A stretch of DNA of 47,504 nt, from positions 1 to 47,504 of the forward strand of contig NZ_SWJZ01000053.1 of assembly GCF_005144475.1 (NCBI RefSeq). Reading direction: 5' to 3'. The stretch is from Rhodobacter capsulatus. GTDB lineage: Bacteria; Pseudomonadota; Alphaproteobacteria; Rhodobacterales; Rhodobacteraceae. The translations under genes and the position numbers were made by a program. The notes under the pieces are model-generated. The model searched no databases. It was not told where the DNA came from and was given only the letters and a program-made list of their open reading frames with translations. Of this stretch, positions 24,289 to 34,100 are shown in pieces. Every line of letters starts with the position of its first letter. Within the stretch, counting starts at the first letter, position 1.

Positions 24289-26121
24289 TTACCCTGCGGC
24301 GCTGCGGGTCGGCCCGACCCCGGAGGCGGAGAGAACGCGGTCCACCGCCTGACCCTGGCCGAACAGGAAGCCCTGCAGATGCGTGCAGCCGAGCTGGCGC
24401 AACACATCGCGCTGGCTGATCCGCTCCACTCCCTCGGCGACGATGTCAAGGCCCAGCCCCGCGGCCAGATGCGACAGGGCGGTGACGATGGCGGCCGAGG
24501 GGCGGTCGCGGTCCATCCCCTCGATGAAACTGCGGTCGATCTTGATCGCATCGACGGCAAGATCCTGCAGATGGGTGATGCTGGAGGCGCCGGTGCCGAA
24601 ATCGTCGATCGCCACCCGGAAGCCCTGGGCGCGAAGGTCGTCGACGATCTTGCGGCTTTGCCGGGCATGCGCGCGCAGCGTGCTTTCGGTCACCTCGATC
24701 TGGATCAGCGCCGGGGCAAGGCCGTTCTGCCGCGCCTCGGCGGCGAGGCGCGCCACGAAATCCTGGCGCTGGAATTGCCGCGGCGAAAAATTGATCGCGG
24801 TGAACTTTCCCGGCCAGCCGCGGGCATCGCGCAGCACCCGTTCCACCACCCAGTCGCCCAGAAGCAGCGTCACCGGGCTTTCCTCGGCGATCGGCATGAA
24901 GACGCCGGGCGGCACGGTGCCGTAATCGCGGCTGTTCCAGCGCAAGAGCGCCTCGTAGCCCACCACGTCCAGCGTGTCCGAGGCGACGATGGGCTGGTAA
25001 TGGATCGACAATTCCTCGCTGGCGAGCGCGTAGAACAGCCCCGCCTCGATGCGCTGGCGAAACTGCTGGCTGGCGTCGAGCTGCTTGTCGAACACCCGCA
25101 CCGTCTGGCCGCCATCCTGTTTCGCGGCGAACAGCGCCAGATCGGCAAAGCGCATCAGATCGGCGGCATCGCAATCGGGATGGCACGAGCCATCGACCAG
25201 CCCGCAGGAGGCGCCGATGAACACCGAATTGCCGAAAACCGAGAAATCCCCCGAACAGGTCTCCAGAAGCCCCTGACAGGTGGCCACCGCCGTCTCCCGG
25301 TCGATCCCGGTCAGCAGCACGCCGAATTCGTCACCGCCCAGACGCGCCACCATCGTCCCCTTGGGGGCGCGGGCGACAAAGGCGGCACAGGCCATGCGAA
25401 TCACCTCGTCGCCCGCGTCATGGCCGAAGGTGTCGTTCACATGCTTGAAATGATCGAGATCGAGGAAGGCGACGAAAAGATCGTTCGTCCCGGCCTCGAG
25501 CCGTTCGATCAGCCGGTTCTGAAACGCCATCCGGTTCGCCGCGCCGGTCAGGAAATCATGGCTGGCGATGTGCTGGGCGCGGGCCTCGCTCGCGGCCAGT
25601 TCGGCGATCTTGGCGCGCAGGAACATCAGCTGCCGGGTGTCGTTGTCCCATCTTTCGCACAGCGCCCGGGCCATCTGCCGCACTTCATCGGGCTCGAAGG
25701 GCTTGCAGATGTAAAAGATCTTGTCAGCCGGCCCGGCCACGGCGGCGATGTCGGTCACCGAATGGTCCGACCAGGCCGAGACGATGACGATATGCAGATC
25801 GGGATCCAGCGCGCGCAACCGGCGGGCGGTTTCCTTGCCGTCGATCCCCGGCGGCATCCGCACATCGACGAAGGCGACCTTGAAGGGCATGCCCTCCTGC
25901 AGCGCCCGCGCCGCCAGCTCGACGCCTTCCAGCCCTTGCGCCGCAAAGCTGACCTCGACGGCCGGGGCTTCGCCCGATGCGGCCTGCGGCACTGCGGCGC
26001 CGAACAATTCCTCGGCCAGCGCATCGGCGCGGGACACGGGACGGGAGGTGGCGGGGCTGGAAAACAAAAGGCGATAGGCGTCGCGAACGGCGGCTTCGTC
26101 ATCGATGACGAGAATGGTCAT
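24289..26121 (-). CDS. REC-GGDEF-EAL response regulator (cyclic-di-GMP turnover)
   Basis: 610 residues from ATG 26121, which has GGGAGG upstream; a longer frame adds 13 implausible residues. The receiver domain opens with ILVIDDE, and the phosphoacceptor Asp is in AFVDVRMPP near residue 85. It has an extra segment of some 25-30 residues before that strand. The diguanylate cyclase domain carries an intact RLGGDEF near 262, with no RxxD inhibitory site before it. The phosphodiesterase domain has YEALLRW near 390, EVTES, IDDFGTG, KIDRSFI and AEGVE, so both catalytic centres look intact. The downstream CHASE4 kinase probably phosphorylates it, coupling an external signal to c-di-GMP level. Net direction of activity is not predictable. 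Confidence 0.94.
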   Translation of the reverse strand: MTILVIDDEAAVRDAYRLLFSSPATSRPVSRADALAEELFGAAVPQAASGEAPAVEVSFAAQGLEGVELAARALQEGMPFKVAFVDVRMPPGIDGKETARRLRALDPDLHIVIVSAWSDHSVTDIAAVAGPADKIFYICKPFEPDEVRQMARALCERWDNDTRQLMFLRAKIAELAASEARAQHIASHDFLTGAANRMAFQNRLIERLEAGTNDLFVAFLDLDHFKHVNDTFGHDAGDEVIRMACAAFVARAPKGTMVARLGGDEFGVLLTGIDRETAVATCQGLLETCSGDFSVFGNSVFIGASCGLVDGSCHPDCDAADLMRFADLALFAAKQDGGQTVRVFDKQLDASQQFRQRIEAGLFYALASEELSIHYQPIVASDTLDVVGYEALLRWNSRDYGTVPPGVFMPIAEESPVTLLLGDWVVERVLRDARGWPGKFTAINFSPRQFQRQDFVARLAAEARQNGLAPALIQIEVTESTLRAHARQSRKIVDDLRAQGFRVAIDDFGTGASSITHLQDLAVDAIKIDRSFIEGMDRDRPSAAIVTALSHLAAGLGLDIVAEGVERISQRDVLRQLGCTHLQGFLFGQGQAVDRVLSASGVGPTRSAAG

Positions 26122-26197
26122 GCGGCCCTCCCGAAGGGTTTGGGCAGACACTAGCGGCAAGTCGTTAAGGATCGGTTTGCCCGGTCAAGCACGGCGT

Positions 26198-27316
26198 TCA
26201 GCCCGCCAGAACCTTGCGAAACCGCGCCAGAACGATCGCCACCGCCACCGCCGCCATGCCCGCCATCACCGCCATTTCCGGCCAGACAAGCGCCAGCCCC
26301 GCGCCGCGGTAAAGCACCGCCTGCGCGAAGATGACGAAATGCGTCGCGGGGGAAATCGCCCGCATCGTGACCTGCAGCCAGCCGGGCATCGATTCCAGCG
26401 GCGTCATCCCCCCCGACAAAAGGATCATCAGCACGATCACCGGAATGACCAGAAGCCCGAACTGCCCCATCGTCCGGGTGAAGGACGCCAAAAGCAGACC
26501 AAGGCTGGCCACCGCCACCACATAGATCGCCGCCCCGCCGGCATAAAGCGCCAGCGAGCCCGCCACCGGCACGCCCATCGCGCCCTCGACCACCACGACA
26601 AGGCTGAAGAGCGACGCCAACAGGATCACCGCCCCCGAGGCGAGGATCTTTGCCGCGACGATCTCGTGCGGGCGCACGGGCATCACCAGAACATGCTCGA
26701 TCGTGCCATGTTCGCGCTCGCGGATCATCGAGGCGCCCGACAGGATCAGCATCAGGATGGTGACGTTGTTCATCAGCTGCATCACCGCGCTGAACCAGCT
26801 CGAGGTCAGGTTCGGGTTGAAGGCGTTGCGAAACACCACCCGGACCGGATCGGCGCTGGCCGCGCCGGGGGACAGCGCGGCGGAAAGCTCCTGCGACAGG
26901 GTCTGGCGCAGGAAACTGGCGCCATTGCCCGCCTGCGCCACCGCCGTCGCATCGACGAGGATCTGCAGCGTGACATCCCGCCCGGCATGCAGGTCGCGCT
27001 CGAAATCCGGCGGGATGGTCAGCACCAGGATCGCCTCGCCCGCGCGCTGGGCGGCGGCGGCCTCGGTCGCGGTCATCGGCACCGGCTCGGCGAAAAGCGG
27101 CGGGCGGATCGCATCGGTCAGCCGGGCGGAAAGCTGGCTGCGGTCCTCGTCCACCACGGCGGTGGCCAGATGATCAACCTCGGTGCTGGCGGCGTCGGAC
27201 ACCAGCCAGACCGCCAGCGTGAACACGTAAGCGATCAGCACCAGCATGACCCGGTCGGTGCGGATCGCCCGCAGTTCCTTGCCGGTCAGCCACAGAATGT
27301 TGCGAAGGCTGCGCAT
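26198..27316 (-). CDS. ABC-2 type export permease, YhhJ-like
   Basis: 372 residues. An N-terminal membrane helix (VMLVLIAYVFTLAVWLV) is followed by an extracytoplasmic domain of about 140 residues and then five C-terminal helices. The motif REREHGTIEHVLVMPV marks ABC-2 exporters of the YhhJ/YbhS group. Its start follows the RbbA-like stop directly (27316/27317). In E. coli the order yhiI-rbbA-yhhJ is the same. The product would be one half of an inner-membrane drug- or solute-exporting channel; the substrate is not known. Confidence 0.92.
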   Translation of the reverse strand: MRSLRNILWLTGKELRAIRTDRVMLVLIAYVFTLAVWLVSDAASTEVDHLATAVVDEDRSQLSARLTDAIRPPLFAEPVPMTATEAAAAQRAGEAILVLTIPPDFERDLHAGRDVTLQILVDATAVAQAGNGASFLRQTLSQELSAALSPGAASADPVRVVFRNAFNPNLTSSWFSAVMQLMNNVTILMLILSGASMIREREHGTIEHVLVMPVRPHEIVAAKILASGAVILLASLFSLVVVVEGAMGVPVAGSLALYAGGAAIYVVAVASLGLLLASFTRTMGQFGLLVIPVIVLMILLSGGMTPLESMPGWLQVTMRAISPATHFVIFAQAVLYRGAGLALVWPEMAVMAGMAAVAVAIVLARFRKVLAG

Positions 27317-30025
27317 TCACCGCTCCTGCTTGGGAAGGGACAGGATCGCCAGCGCCAGATAGGCCGCCGCGAAAAGCCCAAGGACGGCGGCGGCCGAAAG
27401 CGCCTCGGGCCAGCCGAAGCCTTTCAGGAAAGCGCCGACCGAGACCGGCTGAAACCATGCGCCCGGAAAGGCCAGACCGAAGATCCGCCCGCCTTCGCCC
27501 AGAGACGACACCGGCACGATCAGCCCGGAAAAGTTCACCGTGGGGATGATCGCGACGACGGCGGTGGCAAAGACCGCCGCCACCTGCGTCCGGGTGAAGG
27601 CCGAGATCAGCTGGCCAAAGCCCGTCGTCGCGGCGACATAGACGAGCGCGGCAAAGCCCAGCGCGGGCAGGCTGCCCGAGAGCGGCACGCCAAAGACCGT
27701 CACCCCAAGCGTCACCAGCACCCAGAAGCTGACCCAGGCCAGCGCCAGATAGGGCAGCTGCTTGCCGACCAGAAACTCGATCCGGCTGACCGGGGTGGAC
27801 TGGAAATTCGCGATCGTGCCGGTTTCCTTTTCCCGCACGACGCTGACCGCCGCCATCACCGCGGGCACCAGCATCAGGATCAGCATGAGCACCGAGGGCA
27901 CCATGGCATTGGCGCTTTCAAACGCCTGATTGAACAGATAGCGGGTCTCGAAACCCACCTTGGCCGTGCGCCCGATCCCCTCCTCGGCGGCGATCTTGTC
28001 GCTGAAATCCTGCAGCACGCCAAGGGCATAGCCCTGCGCGGTCTGGGCGCGAAACGGCATCGCGCCGTCAAAGGTCAGACCGATTTCCGGCACGGCGCCG
28101 CGGTGCAGATCGCGCCCGAACCCCTCGGGGATATCGAGCGCGAGCGTCACGCCCCCCAGCCCCATCCGGCCCTGCAGCTCGCTCGGGCTGGCAAAGGGTG
28201 CGGCTTCGGCGAATTGCGGGATCGAGGTGAACCCCTCGGTCAGGCGGCGGCTTTCGGCGCTTTGATCCTGATCCAGCACCGCGAAGGACAGCCGGTCGAC
28301 GTCAAAGGAAATCCCGAACCCCATGGCGAGCATCAGGATGACGGGGCCCAGAAGCGCGAAGAACAGCCGGATCGGATCGCGGGCCAGTTCCAGCGTCTCG
28401 CGCCAGGAATAGGCGTAAAGCCGGGTGAGGGCCGCAAGCCCCCTGCCCTTCGGCGCCGCGACGGGCGCGGGCATCCGGGCCTCGGGCGGGGCATCGTCGG
28501 TATCGCTCTCGGCCTCCAGCACGGCGATGAAGGCGGCTTCCAGCGTGTCCGCGCCGCGCCGGGTGACGATCTCGGCGGGCGTGCCCAGCTCCAGCACGCG
28601 CCCCGCATGCATGAGCGAGATCCGGTCGCAGCGCGCCGCCTCGTTCATGAAATGGGTCGAGATGAAGATGGTCACGCCCTTCTCGCGCGAGAGCCGCATC
28701 AGCACCGTCCAGAACCCGTCGCGCGCCACCGGATCGACGCCCGAGGTGGGCTCGTCCAGGATCAGGATCGGCGGTTCATGGATCATCGCGACGGCCAGTT
28801 GCAACCGCTGCCGGATGCCCAGGGGCAGGCTTTCGGGCATCGCCCCGGCGACCTCGGCCAGATCGAATTCGGCCATCACCTCGGCCACGCGGGCCGCGCG
28901 CCGGTCGGGCGCGACGCCGTAAAGCCGCGCATGCAGGATCAGGTTTTGCCGCACCGTCAGCTCGCCATAAAGCGAAAACGCCTGCGACATGTAGCCGATG
29001 CCCAGCCGCGCCGTCATGTCGGACCGGCCCAGTTCGCGGCCGAACAGCTTCGTCACCCCCTCGGTCGGGTCCAGAAGCCCGGTCAGCATCTTCATCGTCG
29101 TGGTCTTGCCGCAGCCGTTCGAGCCCAGAAAGCCGAAGATCTCGCCCTCGGGGATCGAAAAGCCGACGTGATCGACCGCGGTGAAGGCGCCGAAGCGTTT
29201 CACCAGCCCCTCGGCCTCGATGGCGATGCGGCCCTGATTTGCGGGGCGGGGCAGCATCGGCACCGGCGCGTGCCGGGCGCGGATTTCCGCGGGCAGAAGC
29301 GCAACGAAAGCCTCTTCCAGACTTTGCGCCCCGGTGCGGGCGCGCAGATCGGCGGGCGTGCCGGTGGCGATGACCCGGCCTCCGTCCATCGCGGCGATCC
29401 AGTCGAAGCGGTCGGCCTCTTCCATATAGGCGGTGGCGGTCAGCACGCTCATGCCGGGCCGGGTGGCGCGGACGCGGGCGATCAGTTCCCAGAATTGCCG
29501 CCGGGACAGCGGATCGACGCCGGTCGTGGGTTCATCCAGGATCAAAAGGTCCGGGTCATGGATCAGCGCGGCGCAAAGACCCAGTTTCTGCTTCATCCCG
29601 CCCGAGAGCTTGCCCGCCGGACGGTCGGGAAAGGGCGCAAGGCCGGTGGCGTCGAGCAGCATCGCGATGCGCTCGGCCCGTTCGGCCGCGCCCTGACCGA
29701 AGAGCCGCCCGAAGAACTGCAGGTTCTCGGTCACCGTCAGCGTCGGATAAAGGTTCCGCCCCAACCCCTGCGGCATATAGGCGATGCGCGGCGCGACGGC
29801 GGCGCGGTGGGCGCGGTCGGCCATCGGCCCACCCAGGCTTTCGACCCGGCCGGTCTGGCCGCGCCGCACCCCGGCCACCAGTGCCATCAGGGTCGATTTG
29901 CCGACGCCATCGGGGCCGATCAGCCCGGCCATCACGCCTGCGGGAATATCCAGCGTCACCGCGTCAAGCGCGCGCACCGCGCCGTAGCGATGGGAAACGC
30001 CAATCAGCCGGGCGACGGGCTGCAT
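27317..30025 (-). CDS. rbbA: RbbA-like fusion: two ABC ATPases plus ABC-2 permease
   Basis: 902 residues, close to the size of E. coli RbbA/YhiH. ATPase 1 has Walker A GPDGVGKST (37-45), signature LSGGMKQKL and Walker B LLILDEPTTG. ATPase 2 has GSNGCGKTT near residue 300, Walker B ILILDEPTSG and a divergent signature LPLGIRQRLQL. From about residue 530 an ABC-2 permease follows, with helices such as FALLGPVILMLAMGFGISF, a periplasmic domain and REKETGTIANFQSTPV. RbbA was described in E. coli as ribosome-associated, but the flanking adaptor and permease genes argue for an efflux role. It lies 4 bp after the HlyD-type gene. Confidence 0.93.
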   Translation of the reverse strand: MQPVARLIGVSHRYGAVRALDAVTLDIPAGVMAGLIGPDGVGKSTLMALVAGVRRGQTGRVESLGGPMADRAHRAAVAPRIAYMPQGLGRNLYPTLTVTENLQFFGRLFGQGAAERAERIAMLLDATGLAPFPDRPAGKLSGGMKQKLGLCAALIHDPDLLILDEPTTGVDPLSRRQFWELIARVRATRPGMSVLTATAYMEEADRFDWIAAMDGGRVIATGTPADLRARTGAQSLEEAFVALLPAEIRARHAPVPMLPRPANQGRIAIEAEGLVKRFGAFTAVDHVGFSIPEGEIFGFLGSNGCGKTTTMKMLTGLLDPTEGVTKLFGRELGRSDMTARLGIGYMSQAFSLYGELTVRQNLILHARLYGVAPDRRAARVAEVMAEFDLAEVAGAMPESLPLGIRQRLQLAVAMIHEPPILILDEPTSGVDPVARDGFWTVLMRLSREKGVTIFISTHFMNEAARCDRISLMHAGRVLELGTPAEIVTRRGADTLEAAFIAVLEAESDTDDAPPEARMPAPVAAPKGRGLAALTRLYAYSWRETLELARDPIRLFFALLGPVILMLAMGFGISFDVDRLSFAVLDQDQSAESRRLTEGFTSIPQFAEAAPFASPSELQGRMGLGGVTLALDIPEGFGRDLHRGAVPEIGLTFDGAMPFRAQTAQGYALGVLQDFSDKIAAEEGIGRTAKVGFETRYLFNQAFESANAMVPSVLMLILMLVPAVMAAVSVVREKETGTIANFQSTPVSRIEFLVGKQLPYLALAWVSFWVLVTLGVTVFGVPLSGSLPALGFAALVYVAATTGFGQLISAFTRTQVAAVFATAVVAIIPTVNFSGLIVPVSSLGEGGRIFGLAFPGAWFQPVSVGAFLKGFGWPEALSAAAVLGLFAAAYLALAILSLPKQER

Positions 30026-30029
30026 CGGC

Positions 30030-31034
30030 TTACTCGGGCAGCTTCACCGCCAGATCGGCGGGCCAGGGCGTGTCGGGCGTCGCGCGCACGAAACCGATGC
30101 CGCGCACGCCGACCTTGACGCTGTCGGCAAAGCGCAACAGCAGATCGCGCGGGATCGCCAGCTTGACGCGGAACACGAGGTCCGCGCGCTCGGTGCTGGT
30201 TTCGACCGATTTCGGGGTGAATTGCGCTTGGGGTGCGACGAAACTGACCCGCGCCGGGATCACATATTGCGGCACCGGGTCCAGCACCAGCCGCGCCTCG
30301 TCGTTCAGCGCCAAGGTGCCCACGACCGCGGCGGGCAGATACAGCACCATGTAAACATCGGTCAGATCAAGCAGCGTCACCACCGGGGTTCCCGCCGCGA
30401 TCACCTCGCCCGGCTCGTGCAGCCGGTACAGCACCCGGCCACGCAGGGGCGCGCGGATCACCAGATCTTCCAGCGCGATCCTTGCCTGTTCGCGGCTGGC
30501 TTCCGCGGCCGCGATCAGCGCGGTGGCGTTTTGCACCTGCGCCCGCGCCGAGGCGAGCGAGGCCGCCGCCGCCGTCGCCCCGTTCACCGCATCGTCCAAG
30601 GCCGCCTGCGCCGCGTGGCCTTCGGCATGCAGCGTGGTGACCCGGGTCCGGGTTGTCACCGCCACGTCGAGCGCGCTTTGCGCCTGCATCACCGCCGCTT
30701 CGGCGCCCGCCTTGGCCGCCTCGGCCTGCAGCACCGCCGCCTCGGCCGCCAGCAGTTTCGCCTGCGCATCGCGGTCATCAATCCGCGCCAGCACCGCCCC
30801 CGCCTCGACCATCTGCCCCTCGGCGGCCGTGACCTCGGTCAGGCGCCCGGCATATTTCCCGGCAACATCGATGCTTTGCGCCTCCAGCCGCCCGTTCGAG
30901 GCGGTCACGCCGGTCTGATCCCCCGCGCCTTCAAGCCGCGACAGCAGCCCGGCAAAGGGCGATTGCGCCTGCGCGGGCAGGCCAAGGGCCAAAAGCAGCA
31001 CAAGGGCGAGGCGGCAGGCGGCAGGCAGGGACAT
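30030..31034 (-). CDS. HlyD-family periplasmic adaptor (YhiI-like)
   Basis: 334 residues. The ATG at 31034 gives a signal peptide (LALVLLLALGLPAQAQ); longer frames run into promoter sequence. After a short lipoyl-like half-motif (GKYAGRLTEVTAAEGQMVEAG) there is a long Ala-rich coiled-coil hairpin at about 95-190, the second lipoyl half (IRAPLRGRVLYRLHEPGEV) and a beta-barrel domain. It is the adaptor for the RbbA/YhhJ-like ABC exporter downstream, bridging the inner membrane to an outer membrane channel. It is the first gene of that operon. A palindrome in its promoter suggests TetR-type control. Confidence 0.92.
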   Translation of the reverse strand: MSLPAACRLALVLLLALGLPAQAQSPFAGLLSRLEGAGDQTGVTASNGRLEAQSIDVAGKYAGRLTEVTAAEGQMVEAGAVLARIDDRDAQAKLLAAEAAVLQAEAAKAGAEAAVMQAQSALDVAVTTRTRVTTLHAEGHAAQAALDDAVNGATAAAASLASARAQVQNATALIAAAEASREQARIALEDLVIRAPLRGRVLYRLHEPGEVIAAGTPVVTLLDLTDVYMVLYLPAAVVGTLALNDEARLVLDPVPQYVIPARVSFVAPQAQFTPKSVETSTERADLVFRVKLAIPRDLLLRFADSVKVGVRGIGFVRATPDTPWPADLAVKLPE

Positions 31035-31056
31035 GGCTTCAGCTCCGAAACGACTC

Positions 31057-31093
31057 TGAACCGTATGGTTCACCTGTGGCGGGGCGGCGTCAA
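31057..31093 (-). promoter_or_regulatory. Promoter and palindromic operator of the HlyD/RbbA/YhhJ operon
   Basis: On the minus strand a TTGACG box (31088-31093) is followed after 17 bp by AACCAT (31065-31070). An exact inverted repeat, TGAACC-N4-GGTTCA, lies at 31057-31072 and covers the -10 region, the usual place for a TetR-type repressor. Boxes and symmetry are seen directly; the regulator is not identified. Confidence 0.6.
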
Positions 31094-31154
31094 GCGCACA
31101 GTGCGCCCCGGACGGGCGGGGCAGCGCGTATTTGCGCCAAGAAGAAACGGCGGT

Positions 31155-31180
31155 GGCAGGGGCGCGGAAACGCCCCTGCC
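31155..31180 (-). terminator. Intrinsic terminator of the RND efflux operon
   Basis: Perfect 10-bp stem GGCAGGGGCG / CGCCCCTGCC with a 6-base loop, 9 bp past the RND pump stop. On the minus strand it is followed, after a few bases, by GTTTCTTC. It also insulates the next operon's promoter. Confidence 0.65.
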
Positions 31181-31188
31181 GGCCATGC

Positions 31189-34100
31189 TCAGGCGGCGGC
31201 CGGGCTCTTGCGCCGCGTGAACATCGCATTCGTCAGCCGGAAGAAGAGCGGCACGAAGAAGATCGCGAGCCCCGTCCCCGTCAGCGTGCCGAAGAGCGTG
31301 GTGTAGCCGATCGCCTCGCGCGCGCCCGCCCCCGCGCCGGTCGACAGGATCAGCGGCACGACGCCAAGGGTAAAGGCCAGCGAGGTCATCAGGATCGGGC
31401 GGAACCGAAGCCGGGCGGCCTCGACCGCGGCGGTCAGCGCGTCTTCGCCAAGGCTGCGCATCCGCTCGCGGGCGAATTCGACGATCATGATGCCGTTCTT
31501 GCCGGTCAGACCGACGACGGTCAGCAGCCCGACCTGGAAATAGACCCCGTTCGCCTGACCGCCAAGCCAGGCGCCCAGAAGCGCGCCGATGATGCCCACC
31601 GGCATCGCCAGAATGACCGCCACCGGAATGACCCAGCTTTCATAAAGCGCCGCAAGGCACAGGAAGACCGCGGCGAGCGAGAGCGCATAAAGCGCCATCG
31701 CGCCGTTGCCCGCGTCTTTCTCCTCCAGCGACAGACCCGACCATTGCAGGGCAAACCCGGGCGGCAGTTGCTTGGCCAAGGTCTCCATTTCCGTCATCGC
31801 CGCGCCCGAGGACAGGCCCGGCACCGGCGAGCCCTGGATCTCCATCGCGGGCAGCGCGTCATAGCGCACGATCTGCTGCGGCCCGTAGACCCATTTCTCG
31901 GTGGCAAAGGTCGAGAGCGAGACGAAATCGCCATTCGCATTCGGCACCCGCCAGAGCGCGAAATCGGCGGGCGTCGCGCGGGCCCAGGGTTCGCCCTGCA
32001 CATAGACGCGCTTCACCCGGCCTTCATGCAAGAAGTCGTTCACATAGGCCGAAGACCAGATCGTGTTCAGGAAATCGCCGACATCCGCCGCGGTCAGCCC
32101 CACCGCCCCCGCCTTGGCCCAGTCGATATCCAGACGGAACTGCGCCGCATCCTCGACCCCGTTCGGGCGCACGGCCATCAGTTTCGGGCTTTGCCCGGCC
32201 ATGCCCAGAAGCTGGTTGCGGGCGGCCAGAAGCTCTTCGTGGGTCTGGCCCGAGCGCGCCTGCAGGAAGGCGGTGAAGCCGTTCGAATTGCCCAGTTCCA
32301 GCACCGGCGGCGGCACGATCGGAATGACGATCGCTTCCTTGATGCCGCCCATCAGCGGCCCGAAGGCCCGGCCCGCAATCGCCTGCGCGCCGTTTTGCGG
32401 GCCTTGACGGTCTTCCCAGTCCTTCAGCTTGATGAACATCATCGCCATGTTCTGGCCTTGGCCCGCAAAGGAGAAGCCGACGACGGAAAAGAGCGCGTCG
32501 ATATTGTCCGCCTCGGCACTGCGCCAGTAGCCCTCGACCTGTTCGACGACCTTTTTCGTCTGGGCCGCGGTGGTGCCCGAGGGGGTCTGAACGAGCGTCA
32601 TCAGAACGCCCTGATCCTCGTCGGGCAGAAAGGCGGTGGGGGTGCGGACATAAAGCGCGCCCATCGCCGCCACCAGACAGGCATAGACGACCAGACCCTT
32701 GAGCGGATTGGCGACGACCCAGCGGGTGATGCCGCCGTAGCCATTCGTCAGCCGCCCGAAACGGGTCTCGAAATGACCGCCGAACCAGTTCGCGAAACCG
32801 CCCTTGGCCTCGGCATGGGGTTTCAGGATCGTGGCGCAAAGCGCGGGCGTGAAGACCAGCGCGACCAGAACCGAGAGCCCCATGGCCGAGACGATGGTGA
32901 CCGAGAACTGCTTGTAGATCTCGCCGGTCGAGCCGCCAAAGAAGGCCATCGGCACGAAGACGGCAGACAGCACCAACGCGATGCCGACCAGCGCGCCCGA
33001 GATTTCCCCCATCGACTTGCGGGTGGCGTCGCGGGGCGACAGGTGTTCTTCCGCCATGATCCGCTCGACGTTCTCGACGACGACGATGGCGTCATCGACC
33101 AGAAGCCCGATCGCCAGAACCATGGCCAGCATGGTCAAGGTGTTGATCGAAAAGCCGAAAGCCGCCATGACGCCGAAGGTGCCCAAAAGCACCACCGGCA
33201 CGGCAAGCGTCGGGATCAGCGTCGCGCGCAGATTGTGCAGGAAGACGAGCATCACCAGCACGACCAGCACGATCGCCTCGAAAAGGGTCTTGATCACCTC
33301 TTCGATCGAGAGCGTGACAAAGGGCGTCGTGTCATAGGGAATGACGTATTCCATCCCCGAGGGGAAATAGGGCGCCAGTTCCGCCAGCTTATCCTTGACC
33401 AGCTTCGCCGTATCGAGCGCATTCGCCCCCGAGGCCAGCTGAATCGCCATCCCCGCCGAGGGGGTGCCGTTGTAAAACGCATTGATGTCATAGGTTTCCG
33501 CGCCCAGCTCCACCCGCGCCACATCGCGCAAGAGCACCAGCCCGCCATCGGTATCGGCGCGCAGCACGATGCGCTCGAAATCCGCGGGCGTGGTCAAGAG
33601 CGATTGCGCGGTGATCGTCGCGTTCAGCATCTGCCCCTCGGGCGCGGGCAATGCCCCGAACGACCCGGCCGAGATCTGCGCATTCTGCCCCTTCACCGCG
33701 GCGATCACCGCGGCGGGCGCCATGTCATAGGCCTTGAGCTTGCCCGGATCGAGCCAGATCCGCATCGCATGTTCCGAGCCGAAGACGGTGACCGCGCCGA
33801 CGCCCTTGAGCCGCGAAAAACTCTCGACCATCGAGGCGTTCATGTAATCGGACAGCTCGACCGAGGACCGCGACTTGTCGGGCGAGATCAGCGCCGCCAC
33901 CATCAGGAAGCCGGTCGTCGATTTCTCGACCGTCACGCCCTGCCGGGTGACGGTTTCGGGCAGGCTCGCCTCGGCTTGCGCCAGCTTGTTTTGCACCTGC
34001 ACCTGCGCGATGTCGGGATCGGTGCCCAGCGCGAAAGTCAGCGTGATCGTCGCCCGCCCGGTCGCGGTGGTGTCGGATTTGATGTAGCGCAGCCCGTCCA

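Noticed and set aside
22240-30118. Plus-strand open frames of about 1300 codons opposite the kinase, GGDEF-EAL and ABC exporter genes
   Set aside because: Low-complexity Arg/His/Gln-rich shadows of clear minus-strand genes.
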